From: Bdellovibrionales bacterium
GTDB taxonomy: Bacteria > Bdellovibrionota > UBA1018 > CAIPTA01
Direction: 5' to 3'
Assembly (NCBI GenBank): GCA_021730855.1
Contig: JAKFYM010000064.1
Location: 1 to 6,396, forward strand
DNA length: 6,396 bases
Shown in pieces: positions 1 through 4,997 of the stretch. A program made the position numbers and the translations under genes. Under the pieces are notes generated by a model. It made no database searches, had not been told where the DNA came from, and was given only the letters and a program-made list of their open reading frames with translations. Position 1 is the stretch's first letter. Every line of letters begins with the position of its first letter.

Positions 1-665
1 TCATCACGGTGATGAACACCGGCCACGGCGGCTCGATGGGCACCACGCACGCCAACACGCCGATGGACGCTCTCGTGCGCCTCGAAACCCTCGCGATGAT
101 GGGCGATACGGCTATTCCTCTCTCGGCCCTCCGGCGCCAGATCGCGGGAGCGGTGCATCTGGTGATCCAAGCCAAGCGCCTGCACGATGGTACGCGCAAG
201 CTCTCGCATATTTCCGAAGTGCTCGGCGTGGACGAGCATGGCAACTATAGCGTGCAAGATTTATTCAAATTCGTGCAGACGGGCAAAACTCCCGAAGGCA
301 AGGTCACGGGCGAGATGCGGCCTTGCGGGAACATCCCCACTTTTTATGAAGAGTTCGAAGTGAACGGACATGTTTTCCCACGCGAAAAATTTGGGACCGC
401 CGCTGCCACGGCTCGTGCCACTCCTGTGGCCGCCGCTCCAGCCCCCGCTTCCGCCCCCACTGCGGCTCCAGCGGCTGCTGTGGCGCCTACTGCCCTGGCG
501 CAGCTAAGCGCAGCCCAACTGCAGGCGCTCACGGCCGCAGCGGCGAAGGCCGGGATGACCGTGGCGCAGTACCATCAGGCTTTGCTCTTGCAACGACAGC
601 GGCAGGCCGCAGCGGCGGCGAAGGCAGCTGGATCTACAGTCCCAGCGAAAAAACCCGCCGCTTAA
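1..665 (+). CDS. cpaF: CpaF/TadA-family secretion ATPase, C-terminal part (5' end outside window)
   Basis: This is the 3' end of a gene in frame from position 3; 220 residues are visible and the start lies upstream. CpaF/TadA proteins are cytoplasmic hexameric ATPases of the VirB11/type II-IV secretion superfamily that power Tad (Flp) pilus assembly. The visible opening MNTGHGGSMGTTHANTP is the typical CpaF segment (MNTGHxGS..T.HANSP) of the C-terminal ATPase lobe. It is followed by the arginine-rich helices (VRLETLAMM, LRRQIAGAVHLVIQ, KRLHDGTRKL) and the SEVLGVD and DLFKFVQTG strands of that lobe. The conserved part ends near VFPREKFG, about residue 130 of the fragment. Beyond it lies an atypical tail of about 90 residues: an Ala/Pro-rich linker, a probable helical segment (LSAAQLQALTAAAAKAG) and a Lys/Pro end. 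The TAA stop is at 663-665, 7 nt from the stop of the convergent gene. The CpaF assignment is firm at family level; which pilus or secretion system it serves cannot be seen, because the neighbours are outside the window. Confidence 0.85.
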   Translation, partial: ITVMNTGHGGSMGTTHANTPMDALVRLETLAMMGDTAIPLSALRRQIAGAVHLVIQAKRLHDGTRKLSHISEVLGVDEHGNYSVQDLFKFVQTGKTPEGKVTGEMRPCGNIPTFYEEFEVNGHVFPREKFGTAAATARATPVAAAPAPASAPTAAPAAAVAPTALAQLSAAQLQALTAAAAKAGMTVAQYHQALLLQRQRQAAAAAKAAGSTVPAKKPAA

Positions 666-674
666 TTTTTTTTT
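644..674 (+). terminator. Weak candidate intrinsic terminator after the CpaF-like gene
   Basis: A short inverted repeat (AGCG at 644-647, CGCT at 659-662, 11-nt loop) is followed after three bases by nine consecutive T residues (666-674). The structure overlaps the TAA stop of the + strand gene and touches the stop of the convergent - strand gene. The stem is only 4 bp, so the T-run is the better part of the evidence. The tight convergent spacing leaves no other room for a terminator between the two genes. Confidence 0.3.
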
Positions 675-2466
675 ATCGTCCCCAGACGCGGTCCCAGAAA
701 CTAGGCTCGGCGGCCGGCGCAACTGGAGCAGGAGCAGGCGTGACAGCTGCGGCTGCCTGCGCGACGGCTTCCGCTTCTCTCGTCCGTGCGGCCTGGAATT
801 TGGCATATAGTGGGGTGCGAATCCTCGCATAGTCGGAGGCCCGCATTAGATTCTGCTCTAGCATGAGATCCACGGTCCTTATCACCTCGGAGAGCACACG
901 CGCATCGGCATTGGGGTGGATGCCAATGCTTTCCAGAAGGGTGAGGCGCGATTTGCGCGGATCTGGGGACGAGTAGAATCTAGTGTTGTTGGCGAGGGCG
1001 TATAGGAGGCCCCCGTTTGGATTTCCGGCCATCAGATCGTCAAAGATCTCCGGCCCTACGAGCCGGTTTTTCACGAGGGAAGCCAGCACCGTGCTCTGGA
1101 AAGACGCAGACAAAAAGCGGGAGCGCGCATCGAGGTTCGGGTTGGCGGGCTCTTGGAGAATTTGCAAGGCCTTCATTTGGATGGTGGCTTCCACCTCGGC
1201 ATCGGTCTCGTTCGTTAGGCGGCGGAAAAAGGTGTAGTAGTCGATTTTGCGCAACAGGCCCGTGAGGTTGCTCGTCATTTTTTCACGCAGAAAGTTGCGG
1301 ATGACCGAATTGCCACGCATGCGATTTAAGATGGTGGTGGCGAGTTGTTTTTGCTGAGCGGAAGCATCACGCGTGGCCTCGATCTGGGTGAAGAGGTCCA
1401 CGATGGTGTTGAACGAATAGCCCAGGAATTCGGGGCGCGCGAGGATGGTGTCGAGAGCCTGATTCAGGAGGGCCACGTCTTTGGTCTCGGCGGCCTTTTT
1501 TAGCAAACAATCGATATTGCGCGCCTCGAGGAGCGAGCGGTCGGCGCTGAGCTCGAGGGAAGGAAAGGCGCGGAGGTCGCTATTGTCGAAGGCATAGAGG
1601 GGGGATTGGCTGGTGTTCCCATGCGCGAGCCAGGCATTCACCGTGAGCTCCTCGCAATGGTGTTGTCCGGGCTGGAAATCGTGCAGGGCCGTGAGCATGG
1701 CCACGGCGTAGCGCGCGGCTGAGTCCGTCGTCATGCGCTCGGAGCGCGGTCCTTCGGGCGGGAATTCGTTATCGTCGCTCAAGCTGCGGGCGATTTGCGC
1801 GATATGGAAGGGCAGGGAATATTCGCTATGGGTTTCTTCCCCGGGGGCGGAGCGCGTCCAGCCAAAAATTTTGGACGCGGGAAAGAGGCGTAGGTAACGC
1901 GAGGAGAGCGGATTGTCCTGATCGAGCGTATTGGTGAATTCGGAGTTTAGGTCGGCGTAGGTGCCTGGAAGGTTATCGGCCTCGAGGGCCGCGCCCACGC
2001 GAAAAGTATGCGCATCGGCATCGATCGCCGCTTGCTCGGCCGCACTGGTGCCGTAGGCCTCGATTTCACCCACCCCTAGGGTGCGGCAGCCTTCTAGCCA
2101 GAGCGCATTCACGTTGCGAAACCAAGAAGCGTATTGCGGATCGCAGGAGAGTTTTTCCATGAAGTCCAGGCGCAGCTTCCCATTGGCTCGCAGCCCACCA
2201 TAGGCGCCGGTATGGTGGCCGCTGATCACGAGCCCATCGCACCGCACTCCGGACTGCACCATTTTGCGAAAATTCTCTTCGGGGTTGCCGCCGCTTTCCT
2301 GAAATTCCTGAACCACCACCTGCTGCGGAGACACTTGGTTGATCTTGGCCACGAGGCGGCTCGTCTCGTCGAATTCTTTGTGGTTATTGAGCGAGAAATA
2401 GCAGATGCGGTAGGGCTCGGCGGCCTGGGCGGTGATGCTAAAAAAAAGGAAAAGTAGGTATTTCAT
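673..2466 (-). CDS. Exported protein with caspase-fold-like (clan CD) His/Cys motif, function unknown
   Basis: This encodes a 597-residue protein with ATG at 2464-2466. Residues 1-16 form a signal peptide (Lys, then LLFLFFSITAQAA), with likely cleavage before EPYR, so the mature protein is periplasmic or secreted. Residues about 19-130 look alpha/beta: strand ICYFS (21-25), strand QVVVQEF (49-55), strand DGLVISGHHTG (77-87) and strand ALWLEGCRTLG (121-131). A hydrophobic strand ending in His-rich SGHHTG, followed by another ending in Gly-Cys, is the arrangement of the catalytic dyad in caspase/gingipain/CHAT-type peptidases; His84 or His85 and Cys127 would be the candidates. This is inference from motif spacing, not a family match. 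Residues about 320-560 are mostly helical and resemble no domain I recognise. The C-terminus is an Ala/Pro linker (about 568-587) ending in PSFWDRVWGR. The gene starts 1 nt after the stop of the 110-residue exported protein gene, so translational coupling is likely. It could equally be a non-enzymatic protein. Confidence 0.85.
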   Translation of the reverse strand: MKYLLFLFFSITAQAAEPYRICYFSLNNHKEFDETSRLVAKINQVSPQQVVVQEFQESGGNPEENFRKMVQSGVRCDGLVISGHHTGAYGGLRANGKLRLDFMEKLSCDPQYASWFRNVNALWLEGCRTLGVGEIEAYGTSAAEQAAIDADAHTFRVGAALEADNLPGTYADLNSEFTNTLDQDNPLSSRYLRLFPASKIFGWTRSAPGEETHSEYSLPFHIAQIARSLSDDNEFPPEGPRSERMTTDSAARYAVAMLTALHDFQPGQHHCEELTVNAWLAHGNTSQSPLYAFDNSDLRAFPSLELSADRSLLEARNIDCLLKKAAETKDVALLNQALDTILARPEFLGYSFNTIVDLFTQIEATRDASAQQKQLATTILNRMRGNSVIRNFLREKMTSNLTGLLRKIDYYTFFRRLTNETDAEVEATIQMKALQILQEPANPNLDARSRFLSASFQSTVLASLVKNRLVGPEIFDDLMAGNPNGGLLYALANNTRFYSSPDPRKSRLTLLESIGIHPNADARVLSEVIRTVDLMLEQNLMRASDYARIRTPLYAKFQAARTREAEAVAQAAAAVTPAPAPVAPAAEPSFWDRVWGR

Positions 2467-2467
2467 T

Positions 2468-2800
2468 TTACTTCCCGATCGTGATGCCTAGGCTCTGGCC
2501 GCGTCTTTCGGCCGTGGCTTCCGGCACCGCTTTGTTCTGGTAGCGAAGGCAGGTGACATATCCCGGCTCGCCCTTCTGGTGGATCATGCCCACAGAATCG
2601 GTGCAGGCCATTAACTCACGGCTGTCTTTTTCCGGATGATTGGCGGGAATGGGCTTGGGGGTTTCATAAATAAGACGGGTGGCACTGCCCGGGTCTTCCG
2701 ACACCTTCGCCCGCTCCGCCGGACGTAAATCGATCTTCTCGCGCGCATCGAGGGCGTCGGGAAGAAGCAGAAAAGAAAACACAAAGAGAGCCAAACGCAT
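2468..2800 (-). CDS. Small exported protein with two cysteines, hypothetical
   Basis: This encodes a 110-residue protein that I do not recognise. The N-terminus is a signal peptide: Arg2, a hydrophobic core LALFVFSFLLL, then a likely cleavage after ALDA (about residue 19). The mature part is about 90 residues, charged and Pro-rich at first (KPIPANHPEKDS). A compact C-terminal segment follows with Cys66 and Cys84 in the pattern ACTDSVGMIHQKGEPGYVTC, which could form a disulfide outside the cytoplasm. The start is supported by a strong ribosome site (GGAGG, 8 nt before the ATG at 2798-2800). The stop codon lies 1 nt from the start of the 597-residue exported protein gene, so the two are almost certainly cotranscribed and may act together. 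The coding sequence has composition like its neighbours, and the signal peptide makes a spurious reading frame unlikely. Confidence 0.75.
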   Translation of the reverse strand: MRLALFVFSFLLLPDALDAREKIDLRPAERAKVSEDPGSATRLIYETPKPIPANHPEKDSRELMACTDSVGMIHQKGEPGYVTCLRYQNKAVPEATAERRGQSLGITIGK

Positions 2801-2849
2801 GAGAAAGCCTCCGGGAATCCTATCGGTAGGGAGGGGGGCATACTTGAGT

Positions 2850-2855
2850 AATATA
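2850..2855 (-). promoter_or_regulatory. Candidate -10 element for the two-gene exported-protein unit
   Basis: On the - strand this reads TATATT, five of six matches to the sigma-70 -10 consensus, inside an AT-rich stretch. It would give a leader of roughly 40 nt before the 110-residue protein gene. I see no good -35 element at the right distance; that position falls inside the left arm of the 29-bp inverted repeat. The call rests on the hexamer and location only. Confidence 0.2.
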
Positions 2856-2862
2856 CTTTTTA

Positions 2863-3019
2863 TGAACTGGCCCCTTTGCCTGTTGATGAAAAATAAACCC
2901 CCAGAGGGACTCTACCTACTCAGCTAGATAAGCTCGGGGGAACTCCCGAAAAGAAATAAAATTACCTAAAAAAATCAGTTAGTTAGCCAGTTTTATCCAC
3001 AGGCAAAGGGACCAGTTTA
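2863..3019. repeat. 29-bp imperfect inverted repeat with 99-bp loop
   Basis: The left arm (2863-2891) and right arm (2991-3019) are reverse complements at 25 of 29 positions. The core is 19 bp with a single mismatch (ACAGGCAAAGGGACCAGTT at 2999-3017 against 2865-2883). In RNA made from the - strand the core mismatch becomes a G-U pair, giving 19 continuous pairs; on the + strand it would be a C-A mismatch. The right arm lies within the last codons of the vanZ-like gene, whose stop codon is in the loop. The left arm lies 63 nt before the next gene. Read on the + strand, the left arm encodes ELAPLPVDEK followed by a stop, close to the vanZ-like tail KLVPLPVDKTG. It may be an intercistronic RNA hairpin or a remnant of an inverted duplication. 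Confidence 0.8.
2888..2909 (-). terminator. Weak candidate terminator downstream of the vanZ-like gene
   Basis: On the - strand the sequence is a short CCC-TCT-GGG stem running into GGTTTATTTTTC. The stem is only three or four pairs and the T-tract is interrupted, so termination would be inefficient at best. It lies at the inner edge of the large inverted repeat, which may be the dominant structure of this spacer. Confidence 0.2.
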
Positions 3020-3396
3020 CGGCGCCAGAGACCCTCGCTCTTCAAATAAAGGTAAGCCCCCGCCCAAGCCCCAAAAGCATCCGCGAGCCAGTCCAGCACA
3101 CTGGCCTCTCGCCCCGGCACAAAGGCCTGGTGCAGCTCATCCGAAATGCCGTAGAGCGCGGCCACAAAAAAAGCCACCCAGAAGCGGCGCTTCTGCCCGC
3201 CCTGCCAATAGGCATTCGCCAGCAGAAAGGCGAGGAAGTGGTAGGCCAGGAAATGAAAAAATTTGTCTTCAAAGGGAAAGCGCAGCGGCAGCGGCACCGA
3301 GGGCTGGTGGCTTAGCCAGAAAATTCCGCCCATATAGGCAAGCACCAGGAACCAGGAGAACGCATGGAAAATGGGGTGAGCAAAAAGCCTTCTCAC
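2983..3396 (-). CDS. VanZ-like integral membrane protein
   Basis: This is a 137-residue small membrane protein of the VanZ-like family, named after the teicoplanin-resistance protein. Most members have no known biochemical role. The diagnostic segment SDELHQAFVPGREASVLDWL (85-104), followed by ADAFGAWAG, is the classic VanZ signature (DExHQxFvPgRxxsxxDxxaN/D..G). Hydrophobic stretches at about 12-28, 47-63, 71-87 and 101-117 suggest four membrane segments, and length is normal for the family. The start is GTG at 3394-3396, overlapping the TGA stop of rmuC by 4 bp (GTGA), with GGAG a few bases upstream; this argues for translational coupling. The last codons (KLVPLPVDKTG) lie in the right arm of the 29-bp inverted repeat, so this tail may have been added or reshaped by that structure. 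A role in glycopeptide resistance should not be assumed. Confidence 0.9.
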   Translation of the reverse strand: MRRLFAHPIFHAFSWFLVLAYMGGIFWLSHQPSVPLPLRFPFEDKFFHFLAYHFLAFLLANAYWQGGQKRRFWVAFFVAALYGISDELHQAFVPGREASVLDWLADAFGAWAGAYLYLKSEGLWRRKLVPLPVDKTG

Positions 3397-4535
3397 ACCT
3401 CGGCTCCGGGCACTGTGGGCAGGGCTCCGATCTGGGTGCGGGTCTCGGTGAGCGTGCCGAAGCGATTCTGGAAGCGATCCAGGCGTTTGTTGCCCTCTTC
3501 ATAGGAGCCGGCGGCGTTTTTTAGGTGTTTGCCGAGCACGGCAAAATCATCGCGGAATTTTCCCAAATCGCCGTCGAGGCGCTGGAGGTCCTGGATCATG
3601 GATTTGGCGTGTTCCTGCACGCGCATCCCGCGCAGGCCGAGCACGATCACCTGCAAGTAGGCATAGAGCGAATTGGGCGAGACGGGGATCACTTTTCGCG
3701 ACAATAAATAGGAATAGAGCGAGCCGTCGTCGTCGAGCAAATCGTCGCGGATGATGGTCTCGTAGTAGACATTCTCGGCTGGGATGTACATGAGCGCAAA
3801 ATCATAGGTGCCCTCATCGGGGAGGATGTATTTTTTGGCGATCGCATCGGCGTGTTTCTTGATCGCGGCCACGAAAGCCTTTTTCTCTTTTTTCTTCAGG
3901 TCGGCCTGGTCCTCCGTGAGCTGCACCATGCGCACAAAGCTCTCGAGCGGGAATTTGGAATCCACGGAAACTTTGGCGTCGCCCAGATGGATCACGGCGT
4001 CCACTGTCTCCCCCGAGCGGAAACCATGCTGGATCGCATAGTTTTCGGGCGGCAGGATCTGGCGCAGGAGGTCTTCGAGGAAGAATTCGCCCATATTCCC
4101 GCGCAGCTTGGGGTTTTTCAGAATGTCTTTCAGCTCCTGCAGCCCCTGGCCCACCTCGAAGATCTTTTTGCTCGATTCCTCGAGCTGGCCCAATTTCCGT
4201 TGCAGCTGCCCCACCACCTGCGCGGCATTGTCGAGCCGCTGGCCCACGCTCGATTGCGTGGTCTGGAGGGTGCTGGCGGTTTCTTTCATGCGCTCATTGA
4301 GCTGCTGGGTGAGCACCGATAACTGGTCGCGGCTCTGGGTGGAGCTCTCGCTTAAGGAGCGGGCCAATTGGTCGCGCAGGGCATGGATCTCCTGCTGCAT
4401 TTGCGCTTGCATCTGCTGTTGGAGCACTAGCATTTGGGAATCATTTTCCTTGGGGCGTTTCAGGAGCAGAAATATCACCGCGCCGGTGGTGCAAAACGTG
4501 CCGATCGCCACGAGGGTGAGCAAAAGCGAGGACAT
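3393..4535 (-). CDS. rmuC: RmuC family protein
   Basis: This is a 380-residue RmuC homologue. E. coli RmuC limits recombination at inverted repeats, and the family is predicted to have a restriction-endonuclease-like core. Residues about 4-26 form an N-terminal membrane anchor (LLLTLVAIGTFCTTGAVIFLLL). A long Gln-rich coiled coil follows (about 32-135), as usual for RmuC. The conserved core begins at LKNPKLRGNMGEFFLEDLL (139-157) and continues through VDAVIHLGDAKVSVDSKFP (178-196), where Glu150/Glu154, Asp179, Asp192 and Lys194 could form the PD-(D/E)xK-like site. Further typical blocks are FALMYIPAENVYYE (246-259) and the VIPVSPNSLYAYL segment (282-294). The ATG at 4533-4535 has an excellent ribosome site (AGGAG, 5 nt spacing). 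It starts 26 nt after the panD stop and its own stop overlaps the vanZ-like start, so it is the middle gene of a probable panD-rmuC-vanZ operon. Confidence 0.95.
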   Translation of the reverse strand: MSSLLLTLVAIGTFCTTGAVIFLLLKRPKENDSQMLVLQQQMQAQMQQEIHALRDQLARSLSESSTQSRDQLSVLTQQLNERMKETASTLQTTQSSVGQRLDNAAQVVGQLQRKLGQLEESSKKIFEVGQGLQELKDILKNPKLRGNMGEFFLEDLLRQILPPENYAIQHGFRSGETVDAVIHLGDAKVSVDSKFPLESFVRMVQLTEDQADLKKKEKKAFVAAIKKHADAIAKKYILPDEGTYDFALMYIPAENVYYETIIRDDLLDDDGSLYSYLLSRKVIPVSPNSLYAYLQVIVLGLRGMRVQEHAKSMIQDLQRLDGDLGKFRDDFAVLGKHLKNAAGSYEEGNKRLDRFQNRFGTLTETRTQIGALPTVPGAEV

Positions 4536-4541
4536 AAAAAC

Positions 4542-4567
4542 TCCTTATTTACGATCCTTATTTACGA
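4542..4567 (-). repeat. Perfect 13-bp tandem repeat carrying the panD stop and rmuC ribosome site
   Basis: Two head-to-tail copies of TCCTTATTTACGA (+ strand) occupy 4542-4554 and 4555-4567. In the - strand transcript each copy reads TCGTAAATAAGGA. The upstream copy supplies the panD TAA stop (4562-4564). The downstream copy supplies most of the AGGAG ribosome site of rmuC, and its AGGA is completed by the adjacent G. The spacer therefore contains two potential ribosome sites, 13 nt apart, of which the proximal one is correctly placed for the rmuC ATG. Confidence 0.9.
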
Positions 4568-4969
4568 ACGCGGAAGAGGCTCGCCAGGATCTATGCCAGT
4601 GCCGGGCTTCAATTCGTAGGCGTCCTTGATTCCGTTTTTCTCGTCCATCAGCACCACTTTCGGGCGATGGATTTTGGCCTCGTCGGGGGTGGCGTGGCAA
4701 TAGGCGATCACAATGATGCGGTCTCCGGGATGCACGAGGCGGGCGGCGGCGCCATTCACGCACATCACGCCAGAGCCCGGCTTTCCTTCGATCACATAGG
4801 TCACAAAACGCTGGCCATTGTCGATATCCACCACGTGCACCTGCTCGTGAGGGTAGATTCCTGAAGCTTCTAGGATATTTTTATCGATAGTAATGCTACC
4901 TTCGTAGGCCAGGTTCGCCTCCGTGATCCGGGCTCGATGAATCTTTGCTTTAAGCAAGTTGAGCAGCAT
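4562..4969 (-). CDS. panD: Aspartate 1-decarboxylase precursor (PanD)
   Basis: PanD decarboxylates L-aspartate to beta-alanine, one of the two halves joined to make pantothenate. It is made as an inactive proenzyme that cleaves itself at a Gly-Ser bond to create a pyruvoyl cofactor. The 135-residue product shows all of this: AKIHRARITEANLAYEGSIT, with the cleavage pair Gly24-Ser25, Lys9, Arg54 and Tyr58 (GQRFVTY) at the same numbers as in the E. coli enzyme. The conserved GAAARLVHPGDRIIVIAY block lies near residues 73-90. It is slightly longer than the usual 120-130 residues, with a Pro-rich tail ending GEPLPRS. The ATG at 4967-4969 has an AAGGA ribosome site 6 nt upstream. It diverges from the IlvC-like/panB pair, so both sides of the 28-bp gap serve pantothenate synthesis, and it is followed by rmuC on the same strand. 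Confidence 0.97.
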   Translation of the reverse strand: MLLNLLKAKIHRARITEANLAYEGSITIDKNILEASGIYPHEQVHVVDIDNGQRFVTYVIEGKPGSGVMCVNGAAARLVHPGDRIIVIAYCHATPDEAKIHRPKVVLMDEKNGIKDAYELKPGTGIDPGEPLPRS

Positions 4970-4997
4970 TTGTTTCCTTGGTAGACAGTGGCCTAAT

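Noticed and set aside
2934..2949. Small hairpin TCGGGGGAACTCCCGA as an intrinsic terminator
   Set aside because: It is followed by an A-rich stretch on the + strand and by no T-run on the - strand, so it lacks the tail needed for intrinsic termination on either strand.
2863..3019. The inverted repeat as an insertion sequence or intact miniature transposon
   Set aside because: No target-site duplication is visible just outside the arms (the flanks differ), there is no transposase, and the arms are imperfect at the outer end. A decayed element cannot be excluded but is not supported.
3852..4629. Overlapping + strand open frames of 156 and 173 residues opposite rmuC and panD
   Set aside because: Composition (Cys/Trp/Ser-rich or His/Leu-rich) and lack of motifs or ribosome sites mark them as antisense shadows of well-conserved genes.
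4959..4997. Upstream TTG start adding 13 residues to the IlvC-like protein
   Set aside because: It would overlap the start of panD, has no ribosome site, and the added residues (SSICFLGRQWPN) do not match the N-terminus of IlvC proteins.
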